Source of the DNA: Verrucomicrobiota bacterium
GTDB taxonomy: Bacteria > Verrucomicrobiota > Verrucomicrobiia > Verrucomicrobiales > DEV007
Direction: 5' to 3'
DNA length: 8,362 bases
NCBI GenBank assembly: GCA_020630835.1
Contig: JAHDIL010000061.1
Coordinates: 1-8,362, forward strand
Made by a program: the position numbers and the translations under genes
Part shown: piece by piece, positions 1 through 5,567 of the stretch
Layout: each line of letters begins with the position of its first letter
Position numbering within the stretch: the first letter of the stretch is position 1
The notes under the pieces: generated by a model
The model's input: only the letters and a program-made list of their open reading frames with translations
Told to the model about the DNA's origin: nothing
Database searches by the model: none

Positions 1-4
1 GGGC

Positions 5-38
5 ATAAAAAAACGCCTTCCCCGGAGGGAAGGCGTTT
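5..38 (-). terminator. Rho-independent terminator of the barrel protein gene
   Basis: A perfect 12-bp stem pairs 11-22 with 27-38 around a 4-base loop (23-26). Read on the minus strand, the GC-rich hairpin is followed at once by a run of seven T residues (complement of 7-13). This is a textbook intrinsic terminator. It starts 33 bases after the stop codon of the minus-strand gene at 72-842 and nothing else in the window could use it in that orientation. Confidence 0.93.
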
Positions 39-71
39 CACCAAAGGTTTTAAATAAAACCTATAAGTGTC

Positions 72-842
72 TTAGAAAGAAACGGTGAGAGAAACACCAC
101 CGTAGAATTCGTCTGCACCACCGAGGAAATCGTTACCCTGGTAAGTGATGTAAGGATTGATGGAAGAGCGGCAGTTAAGCTCAAGAGCTGTAGACGCTGT
201 AACATACCAGTGGTTCCAATCAGCACCTGCAAAGTTGTAGCCGTCGCTGTATGCGATACCAGCCTCAAGCCCTAAAGCAAAAGCATCAGTAAGTCCGAAC
301 TCTTTAGCAACATAGGCATTGTAGATCCATGAACCCTCACGACCTGCGCTCGTAAGCATGTAGCCAGCAGATGCGCCGATGTCTACAAATCCGAGAGACT
401 TGGAGATATCAATGCCGATTTCGCCTTCGTCACCACCGGCTTCAGGATAAATGTAGTGGATGTAGTCAATACTCACATCGAAACCTCCGAAGGAACCGAG
501 GTCAGCTGAAACATAGATGTCAAGCTCGTCGTTGGCAGCAGTTCCACCACCAGGAAGGCTAGGACCAGTTGGGTTGATATACCAAAGGCCAACATTCACA
601 GGGACAAAACCGGTATCGAAAGAGTAATTGACGTCGGCCCAGAAAGCGTCACGGCCAAGATCAGCACCTTGGTAGATGTATTTGGTGTCGTAACCGAAGC
701 TGATTTCGCCACCGAGATCGGGGCATTCTTCGATAGCAGAAGGTGTCATACCACCCTTTGCGCTGTAGACAGGAGTGTAGTCACCAGCTTGTGCTGCGAG
801 ACCAAATGCTCCTACGATTGCGAACAGAATTGATTTTTTCAT
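72..842 (-). CDS. Secreted outer-membrane beta-barrel protein, TorF-like putative porin
   Basis: The product has 256 residues. It opens with a clear Sec signal peptide: the basic MKK, a hydrophobic core at 4-16, and a probable AQA|GD cleavage after residue 19. The mature part alternates aromatic and polar residues with many Gly and Asp turns and ends in a terminal Phe (SLTVSF), the usual C-terminal signature of outer-membrane barrels recognised by BamA. The segment around 46-75 (GEISFGYDTKYIYQGADLG, then a Trp-rich strand) resembles the opening strands of the TorF/Gcw_chp putative porins; I assign that family from memory, with moderate certainty. A Shine-Dalgarno AAAGGA lies 8 bases before the ATG. 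The gene has its own terminator and a long leader, so it is probably a separate, well-expressed unit. Its likely role is passive transport or structure in the outer membrane; the substrate cannot be told. Cys40 and Cys224 might pair in the periplasm. Confidence 0.85.
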   Translation of the reverse strand: MKKSILFAIVGAFGLAAQAGDYTPVYSAKGGMTPSAIEECPDLGGEISFGYDTKYIYQGADLGRDAFWADVNYSFDTGFVPVNVGLWYINPTGPSLPGGGTAANDELDIYVSADLGSFGGFDVSIDYIHYIYPEAGGDEGEIGIDISKSLGFVDIGASAGYMLTSAGREGSWIYNAYVAKEFGLTDAFALGLEAGIAYSDGYNFAGADWNHWYVTASTALELNCRSSINPYITYQGNDFLGGADEFYGGVSLTVSF

Positions 843-851
843 ACTGAGTTA

Positions 852-857
852 TCCTTT
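852..857 (-). promoter_or_regulatory. Ribosome binding site of the barrel protein gene
   Basis: The minus strand reads AAAGGA here, eight bases before the ATG at 840-842. It is the clearest correctly spaced Shine-Dalgarno in the window and fixes the start of the signal-peptide-bearing protein. Confidence 0.75.
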
Positions 858-866
858 GGTTTGAGT

Positions 867-889
867 TGCGGGATTTTTGAGTTCCCGCA
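867..889 (-). promoter_or_regulatory. 5' leader hairpin upstream of the barrel protein gene
   Basis: A 7-bp stem (867-873 with 883-889, TGCGGGA/TCCCGCA) encloses a 9-base loop just upstream of the ribosome binding site on the minus strand. No T run follows it in the minus direction, so it is unlikely to be a terminator for ygfZ. A stem at this place in a leader could protect the mRNA or influence translation; that is inference. The rest of the 843-1044 gap holds two smaller inverted repeats (914-925 and 931-946). I could not fix a convincing -35/-10 pair. Confidence 0.4.
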
Positions 890-1044
890 GCTTGAAGAGC
901 ACATCTAATGCCATGTTGGGCAACAAGAGGCGCTATTCTTCTAGCGTGAGAATGACCTTAATGATTGATTCTGACGCCGCAACCAAAAATGTTTCTTTTT
1001 TTCTAAGAAGTGTTCGGGCTCGTCCGTTACGGCTTTCCTGGTCA

Positions 1045-1899
1045 TCATTTCTGCGTCAGATCCCACTGCTCATAGGCTTTGGCAGCTGGCGCCCCCCAAC
1101 AGAGTGTGCGTGTTTTTCCTCTGTGTGATGTCAAAAGTGAGATCGGAATGATCTTTTTTATCGTTCCTGAAACCGAAATTTCCTGTTTCTGATCGGATAT
1201 TTCTTCCTCAGTGACGACAATAACCGCCTTCTTTTTGACCCCACCCACGCTTTCGACACGCGAAATCACTTCCTGGCCTAGATAGCAGCCTTTATGAAAA
1301 TCAACGGCCCAGCCATCTAAACCGAGCTCGGCAGGTAAAGCCTCCCCTGTTATCTCTCGGCCAGGCAGCGGATGCGCTTGTTCTGCGTTAAACAGTTGCC
1401 AGCTTTCGCCACTGTCCGGCGTGATTTCTTCTAGGCCTAGATCATTGATGACTTCTCGGGCTTTGGACAAAGAGCCCTGAGCAAGCCAGAGATCGATACC
1501 GCTGTCACGAAAGCGTCGCGTTGATCGCCAAGGATACTGGGCCAACTCTTTTGGCACCGCATCACGTGACGGCAGGTGGATAAGGGCCGCGTCATCGGAT
1601 TCATCGCTCCACTCACAATCGTCGGCTATGAGGTAGCGATCCAGGCGCGTTAGGAGGGCTTCTCTCTGTGACCAGTCTCCATCAACGAGGATCCCCCCTT
1701 CATCATCCTGGGCCATCCAGATGAGGGCTTCCACTTTCCCCTTTAGCTGACAGACACAGGCAGGTAGGGCGATGGTTTTGTTCAGTTTCGTGACATCGTT
1801 CGATATTTGACCGTTCAAGAAACGAACAGCGTCTGGCCCGGTGAGGCGCAGGCGCGTGCGCCGAGGAAATGTAATGAAGGTAGATGAGAGCTCTGGCAT
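1045..1899 (-). CDS. ygfZ: YgfZ/GcvT-family folate-binding protein, iron-sulfur cluster repair
   Basis: The 284-residue product belongs to the YgfZ (COG0354) branch of the GcvT-like tetrahydrofolate-binding proteins, which help assemble or repair some iron-sulfur enzymes in the cytoplasm. The diagnostic signature KGCYLGQE lies at 203-210 with the redox-relevant Cys205, preceded by a PAELGL...AVDF block (189-201) and followed by the conserved Arg and Gly of SRVESVGG. The N-terminal block at 18-35 (RLTGPDAVRFLNGQISNDV) is the usual GcvT-like opening. The length suits the family (about 280-330). The C-terminal 40 residues match the small barrel domain only loosely, with no obvious VGxVTS motif. 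The ATG at 1897-1899 is the only start near: an in-frame TAA lies upstream. It has no good ribosome binding site at normal distance, though a perfect one sits too far upstream. It follows the oxidoreductase gene by 88 bases on the same strand. Confidence 0.9.
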   Translation of the reverse strand: MPELSSTFITFPRRTRLRLTGPDAVRFLNGQISNDVTKLNKTIALPACVCQLKGKVEALIWMAQDDEGGILVDGDWSQREALLTRLDRYLIADDCEWSDESDDAALIHLPSRDAVPKELAQYPWRSTRRFRDSGIDLWLAQGSLSKAREVINDLGLEEITPDSGESWQLFNAEQAHPLPGREITGEALPAELGLDGWAVDFHKGCYLGQEVISRVESVGGVKKKAVIVVTEEEISDQKQEISVSGTIKKIIPISLLTSHRGKTRTLCWGAPAAKAYEQWDLTQK

Positions 1900-1937
1900 G
1901 GTATCGATACTTACGGCTCGGTTTTAAAAATCGGCGT

Positions 1938-1946
1938 TACCTCCTG
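1938..1946 (-). promoter_or_regulatory. Perfect Shine-Dalgarno sequence with no start codon at normal distance
   Basis: The minus strand reads AGGAGGTAA, an exact anti-16S match, but the ygfZ ATG is 38 bases further on. No ATG, GTG or TTG lies 4-13 bases after it. The motif also forms the end of a tiny reading frame, MRIRR and stop, that starts at the ATG at 1953-1955. It may be a ribosome standby or leader-peptide site for ygfZ, or mere chance. Confidence 0.35.
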
Positions 1947-1987
1947 ATCCGCATTGCGCGGCTATATCGGACGCATTCCGCGCCCAC

Positions 1988-2851
1988 CTAGAATTCCTCC
2001 CCCTCTTGGAAACGACGAGCGATTACAGAAAAATCTTCCTCACCAGCTCCTTCCTCCAGAGCATCAAAAAGTTCTGACGCGGTCGCTTTCATCGCCGGCA
2101 TCTCCAGATCAATGGCTGAGGCAGCATCGAGCGCATACTGCGCATCTTTAAACATATTCTTAAGCGAAAAGTGGGGAGAATAATCGCCATGAATAATACC
2201 GGGAAGTTTGAGCGCCGTGACACCTGAAGCGCAAGCGTTGCTCTCGATCGCAGACTGCAGCTTTTCAGGATCTATCCCGTTCGCCCCAGTTAGCGCGTAT
2301 GCCTCCGCCAACACTTCCACCGTCGTCGCTGTGATCATATTCGTCGCTATTTTAATTAACGAGGCCTCCCCTATGTCACCTATGGGTAGGACCTCCTTGG
2401 AGCTGACGTCGAGCACCGGTCTAACAGCATCGAGGTCATCCGTCTTTCCGCCTGTGTAATAGACAAGCTGCCCTGCTGCGGCTGCCTGGCGACTTCCTGT
2501 AAAGGGAGCCTCTATAAAAACAGCCCCACGCGCCTGTGCCAGAGATGCGGCTTCCCGCATGGCTTCGGCGCTTACCGTTGCATGAGCGATAACGGTCTTG
2601 GACCCGGAAAGCTGATCAGAGAGCGCCGCCATGATCTCGAGCAGATCCTCGCTCCGATTGACGAAAATCTGAATAATGTCACTAACCTGCGCCACCTCGG
2701 CAGCCGATCCAACAAAACGGGGCAGAGGCTTCGGTGTCCGGCTCCAGACCGTTACTGTGTAGCCAGCTTTATCCAGCAAACTGGCAACTCGTTGACCGAT
2801 AATGCCCATACCAATGACCCCGACGGTGGGTTTTTTCGAAAGCTTAGTCAT
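1988..2851 (-). CDS. NAD(P)-dependent oxidoreductase of the 3-hydroxyisobutyrate dehydrogenase family
   Basis: The 287-residue product is a complete beta-hydroxyacid dehydrogenase. An N-terminal Rossmann fold carries GVIGMGIIG (11-19, the GxGxxG motif), and WSRT at 36-39 places an Arg after strand 2, which in this family usually favours NADP(H). The substrate block is EAPFTGSRQAAAAGQL (114-129), where most members have DAPVSGG; this variant recalls the glyoxylate/succinic-semialdehyde reductase subgroup. The catalytic lysine is Lys167 in GEASLIKIATN, with Asn171 in its usual place. The C-terminal helical domain has the FSLKNMFKD block (228-236). The reaction is probably reversible reduction of a small aldehyde or keto acid in the cytosol, but the substrate cannot be read from sequence. 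The start lies 11 bases after the ruvX stop and has only a weak ribosome site (TAAGAC), which suggests translational coupling. Confidence 0.88.
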   Translation of the reverse strand: MTKLSKKPTVGVIGMGIIGQRVASLLDKAGYTVTVWSRTPKPLPRFVGSAAEVAQVSDIIQIFVNRSEDLLEIMAALSDQLSGSKTVIAHATVSAEAMREAASLAQARGAVFIEAPFTGSRQAAAAGQLVYYTGGKTDDLDAVRPVLDVSSKEVLPIGDIGEASLIKIATNMITATTVEVLAEAYALTGANGIDPEKLQSAIESNACASGVTALKLPGIIHGDYSPHFSLKNMFKDAQYALDAASAIDLEMPAMKATASELFDALEEGAGEEDFSVIARRFQEGEEF

Positions 2852-2862
2852 AAAGTGTTGTC

Positions 2863-3330
2863 TTACGATTCGGAGAACGGTGGTTCGCCCATAAAATTTT
2901 GGCCATCATCCCTCTGTTCCAGCCATTGCTGAAGAATCTCGACCGCAGCCGCCTGATCGATGATGTGGCGCGTGTTCTTCGCGTTGCGGCCCACCTCGTG
3001 GAGTTTCGCCATGGCATCTACTGTAGTGTAGCGTTCATCGATTTCATGAATGCGAACGTGGGAAGATAACAAGGGTTTCAGTTTTCTCATGAACCCCCGG
3101 ACTTTTTTCACTGCTTCACCCTCGTCACCATTCATGTGAAGCGGAAGACCAATAACAAGATCCTCTACCTTCCGCTCCGCTACCACCTCGACGATACGGG
3201 AGAGGGCTTCTGCTAAAGGGGTAGCACTCACCGTCTCTAGGGGATGCGCCATCATTCCCAAATCATCGCTACCAGCTAAACCGATACGAGCCGTGCCGTA
3301 ATCAATACCTAAAGCGCGGGTAAATTCCAT
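2863..3330 (-). CDS. ruvX: Holliday junction resolvase-like protein RuvX/YqgF
   Basis: The 155-residue product has all four YqgF motifs of the RNase H fold: GIDYGTARIGLA (8-19, with Asp10), VIGLPLHMNG (59-68), DERYTT (98-103) and IDQAAAVEIL (124-133, with Asp125). These acidic residues would bind catalytic metal ions. YqgF is a putative Holliday-junction resolvase and in E. coli also a nuclease acting on pre-16S rRNA 5' ends; which role applies here is unknown. The frame stays open 35 codons upstream, but those residues lie inside manC and look random. The ATG at 3328-3330 immediately precedes the conserved fold, so I use it. It sits 7 bases after the manC stop, with AGAGGT directly abutting the ATG, which is too close for a normal ribosome site and points to coupling with manC. 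Its C-terminal tail after residue 140 is a little longer than in E. coli (138 aa). Confidence 0.93.
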   Translation of the reverse strand: MEFTRALGIDYGTARIGLAGSDDLGMMAHPLETVSATPLAEALSRIVEVVAERKVEDLVIGLPLHMNGDEGEAVKKVRGFMRKLKPLLSSHVRIHEIDERYTTVDAMAKLHEVGRNAKNTRHIIDQAAAVEILQQWLEQRDDGQNFMGEPPFSES

Positions 3331-3337
3331 ACCTCTA

Positions 3338-4438
3338 TCACAGAAGGCAGTCAGGAAGCTGATCAACCAACTTTTTAATGGCATCCGCATCGTTTCGATC
3401 CGCGACAAGGAGGGCGTCTTCTGTCTGCACAACAATCAGATTTTCAACTCCCAGAAGGGAAACATAGGGATGATCCTCCCCCTTAGAAAAAACTATATTC
3501 CCCTTCGCCCCCAGGCCTATGAACTTCCCTCTATAAGCATTACCCGCGTCGTCCTGTGTCAGATATTTAGCAACAGATGGCCAGCCGCCTACGTCATCCC
3601 ATCCGATGTCGGCATTAATAACAAAAACACGCTCCACGTGCTCCATCAGAGCATAGTCGATAGAGACCTTTTCCAAGTGAACGAAACACTCATCGATAAA
3701 TCGACTAAAGGCTTTTTCATCCTGGGTTTCCATGAGCTCATCCACAAAGGTAGCCAATGTGGGGCAATGCTTGCTAAACTCCGAGCGCAACAAAGGAATA
3801 GGCCATATGAATATACCGGCATTCCAAAAGAACCCCCCTTTGGCAAGGAATCCCTCTGCCACCTCTGCTGAAGGTTTCTCGCGAAAGGCGGCAACGGTCG
3901 AAACCGGAACGCCAGTAGAGCTCGGCTCAGCAGGCTTTCCCTGCTCAATATACCCGTAACCTGGGCAGGCCCAGGTGGGATCGATCCCGAGAGTGACAAT
4001 CCCCTGCTCTCGGTGGGCCACTTCAGCGGCAGCTGCGAGCTGCTGACGAAAACCCTCAGGGTCGGTTATTAACTGGTCTGCCGGAAGGGCTACCATGATA
4101 CCTTCGGGATCTCGCCTGGCGATCCACGCGGCCGCAAGCGCGATCGCAGGAGCCGTGTCACGCCGAGCAGGCTCAGCAATGATCTGATTAGCAGACAGTT
4201 CTGGGAGCACTGCCTCGATTCCAGGCTTTTGCACTGTATTTGTGAGAATGATGATGTTCTCCCGAGGGATCAAGCCCTCTAGTCGGCGCACAGACTTCTC
4301 CACCAGTGTTTCCTCGTCGAATAGGGCGAGCAACTGCTTAGGGGTGGCATTCCGGCTTAATGGCCAAAATCGAGTGCCACTCCCGCCGGCCAAGATGAGC
4401 GCGTAAACAGAAGGAGAAGAAGAAGTCGAGTCAATCAT
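3338..4438 (-). CDS. manC: Mannose-1-phosphate guanylyltransferase, monofunctional
   Basis: The enzyme makes GDP-mannose from mannose 1-phosphate and GTP, the donor for capsule, LPS and other glycans. The 366-residue product shows the nucleotide-binding signature ALILAGGSGTRFWPLSR (13-29) followed by PKQLLAL (33-39), then PADQLI (119-124), a sugar-binding FFWNAGIFIWP (203-213), KVSIDYALMEH (257-267) and IGWDDVGGW (278-286). The length fits the single-domain form; the isomerase domain of the bifunctional 470-residue type is absent. I start at the ATG at 4436-4438, 12 residues before the first beta strand. An ATG 24 bases upstream (4462), with AGGA 11 bases before it, is a real alternative. The gene leads the probable manC-ruvX-oxidoreductase transcript and is divergent from the membrane protein gene. 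Confidence 0.93.
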   Translation of the reverse strand: MIDSTSSSPSVYALILAGGSGTRFWPLSRNATPKQLLALFDEETLVEKSVRRLEGLIPRENIIILTNTVQKPGIEAVLPELSANQIIAEPARRDTAPAIALAAAWIARRDPEGIMVALPADQLITDPEGFRQQLAAAAEVAHREQGIVTLGIDPTWACPGYGYIEQGKPAEPSSTGVPVSTVAAFREKPSAEVAEGFLAKGGFFWNAGIFIWPIPLLRSEFSKHCPTLATFVDELMETQDEKAFSRFIDECFVHLEKVSIDYALMEHVERVFVINADIGWDDVGGWPSVAKYLTQDDAGNAYRGKFIGLGAKGNIVFSKGEDHPYVSLLGVENLIVVQTEDALLVADRNDADAIKKLVDQLPDCLL

Positions 4439-4537
4439 AGCTTGAACCAAGTAAAGAGCCATGAAAGCAATGGTCCTGTGAATGCGCAAGCACCGGTTCG
4501 GAAACAAGCACTAGGCAAAGGCCTCGAGCGGATACTG

Positions 4538-5521
4538 ATGTTCCCCAATCTTTTGGCGCTAGATGCCCCTCTGATTGCCGTGGGATTGACCCAGCTCGTT
4601 CTAAAGGAGCAGGGAGCGCCAACTCCTCACGCGGCAATGTGGGTAATGTTTGTTGCTGTTTGGGGTGTGTATCTGACGGATCGCTTAGTTGACGTAATGA
4701 GATCAAGTGCACATCCCCTGCGTAACCGCGACGGTCAGGTCGTGGACCGCTCAGTCAAAGGTAGGGCACTGGACTTTCGTCGTCCACGCGTTCACACGCG
4801 CGGCTACACTACTGCAACTCCCACGCGTAGCCGCGACCGTAAGGGCGTGGACCGGTCGCACGCCTCGTGCCAACAGCAGCACAGCGCTCCCAACACCGCG
4901 CGTCACCACTTCGCCTTGAAACACCGAGGGGCGCTTCTCTACCTGACCACGGCCACTTGGCTGAGCGTAGCATGGCTCAGCTTTAACATCTCTCGATCGT
5001 TCCTCATCACCGGATGTCTCGTGGGAGGGAGCGTGCTCAGTTTTTTACTTCTCTGCCGCTGGACACACAGCTTTCGGATAAATACGGGTAACCTTACCCA
5101 TCTCCCGCTAAAGGAATTGGCTATGGCTTTCGGCTTTGCTGTCGGCGTGATGCTTCTCCCAAACCATTCCGATCCGCCCCTTCAGCGCTATGCCATCTGG
5201 TTTATCGGTGTTTTTGGCCTAGCCTTCAGCAATCTTCTGCTCACAGCTCAGCTCGAAACGAAAATCAATCTAGAAAGCGACGCTCAAGCCTATCGCGCAC
5301 CCTCCCACCTATCTAGGCTGTTTTGGATGAGTTTGTCGGCGGCATGCTGCGCCACACCAGCTTTGGCACTTGGCCTTAGCCTCTCCACGGCCTGGTTCTG
5401 CCTCACAGGGATAGCTAGCGTTGCTTCGAGCTGCCTCAAAACACCTGAGCATTTCCCCCCAGCAGCTCCCTGGCATCTCGATTTTTGCCTTCACTCTGTT
5501 TGGCTGATTTTGTTATTTTGA
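4538..5521 (+). CDS. Multi-pass membrane protein, UbiA-like, with an in-frame repeat insertion
   Basis: The 327-residue product (counted from ATG 4538) has about seven or eight hydrophobic segments, near 7-22, 34-46, 133-149, 155-173, 195-207, 220-235, 263-288 and 292-303. Its features resemble a UbiA-prenyltransferase-like hypothetical protein that I recall from Verrucomicrobia: ALDAPL (7-12), WGVYLTDRLVD with a DxxxD motif (42-52), RHHF (122-125), KELAMAFGFAVG (192-203) and NLLLTAQLE (232-240). The substrate is unknown and enzymatic activity is not established. Residues about 62-118 do not fit: they are very Arg-rich, are encoded by a palindromic repeat array, and separate DRLVD from RHHF. 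The frame is unbroken through the insert, so the gene may still be functional. The start is uncertain: GTG 4478 or TTG 4442 would add 20 or 32 residues, but the ATG leaves 99 bases for the divergent promoters. The last 30 residues look atypical. Confidence 0.72.
   Translation: MFPNLLALDAPLIAVGLTQLVLKEQGAPTPHAAMWVMFVAVWGVYLTDRLVDVMRSSAHPLRNRDGQVVDRSVKGRALDFRRPRVHTRGYTTATPTRSRDRKGVDRSHASCQQQHSAPNTARHHFALKHRGALLYLTTATWLSVAWLSFNISRSFLITGCLVGGSVLSFLLLCRWTHSFRINTGNLTHLPLKELAMAFGFAVGVMLLPNHSDPPLQRYAIWFIGVFGLAFSNLLLTAQLETKINLESDAQAYRAPSHLSRLFWMSLSAACCATPALALGLSLSTAWFCLTGIASVASSCLKTPEHFPPAAPWHLDFCLHSVWLILLF
4720..4749 (+). repeat. Repeat unit A, direct orientation
   Basis: This unit is identical to unit B (4825-4854) at 26 of 30 positions without gaps. 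It folds on itself: 4726-4732 pairs with 4739-4745 (seven pairs, one of them G-T) around a 6-base loop. In the host gene it encodes RNRDGQVVDRS together with the next few bases. Confidence 0.8.
4780..4809 (-). repeat. Repeat unit C, inverted orientation
   Basis: The reverse complement matches unit B at 21 of 30 positions and unit A at 19 of 30, without gaps. Two 8-base blocks pair perfectly with unit B: 4799-4806 with 4828-4835, and 4782-4789 with 4845-4852. It also keeps its own small stem (4784-4790 with 4797-4803, one mismatch). The plus strand encodes RPRVHTRGY here. Confidence 0.72.
4825..4854 (+). repeat. Repeat unit B, direct orientation
   Basis: Unit B begins exactly 105 bases after unit A, so both are read in the same codon phase; this one gives RSRDRKGVDRS. 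Its own stem is 4831-4837 with 4844-4850 (one A-G mismatch and one G-T pair). With unit C it can instead form a long hairpin with a 15-base loop. Confidence 0.8.
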
Positions 5522-5567
5522 ACATATTTCTCTTGCAGCCGTCGTAGTTTGCTGAAAACATGGTCAA

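Larger units (their letters stand above)
4720..4891 (+). repeat. Palindromic repeat array inserted in frame in a coding sequence
   Basis: About 170 bases contain three copies of a 30-base unit in the order direct (4720-4749), inverted (4780-4809) and direct (4825-4854), with a short extra hairpin GCACG-CCT-CGTGC at 4858-4870. Each unit is itself an imperfect palindrome of a 7-bp stem around a 6-base loop. The limits are estimates, set where the encoded protein stops and resumes resembling a membrane protein (after HPL, before TARHHF). A length near 171 bases, 57 codons, would preserve the frame. No clear target duplication is visible and no transposase is encoded, so any mobility would need to be provided in trans. 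The layout is that of a REP/BIME-type element, but inside a gene. Confidence 0.7.

Noticed and set aside
877..1128. Plus-strand frame of 83 codons across the barrel gene leader
   Set aside because: It overlaps the end of ygfZ on the other strand, has no recognisable domain and no ribosome site, and its composition looks random.
1045..1180. Frameshift near the 3' end of ygfZ
   Set aside because: The C-terminal domain is divergent and lacks a clear VGxVTS motif, but the other frames give no better match and the end (AAKAYEQWDL) is plausible, so there is no positive evidence of a break.
1951..1984. Possible degraded copy of the palindromic repeat unit in the ygfZ leader
   Set aside because: The minus strand shares only the 8-base core TAGCCGCG with unit B and diverges after it; a match that short is expected by chance in a window this size.
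3331..3435. N-terminal extension of RuvX by 35 residues to an upstream ATG
   Set aside because: These codons lie within the end of manC, show no family resemblance, and the ATG at 3328-3330 starts right before the conserved GIDYG strand.
4439..4507. N-terminal extension of ManC to an ATG at 4507
   Set aside because: The family normally starts a few residues before ALILAGGSGTR. The extension would overlap the divergent promoter region and adds no recognisable motif. The intermediate ATG at 4462 remains possible.
4720..4854. CRISPR array
   Set aside because: Only three units, in alternating orientation and diverged, without regular spacers or cas genes; the units lie inside a coding frame.
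4707..4919. Plus-strand frame of 70 codons in another phase through the repeat array
   Set aside because: It is an alternative reading of the GC-rich repeat, with Arg/Thr-rich low-complexity sequence and no flanking conservation. The membrane protein frame explains the region better.
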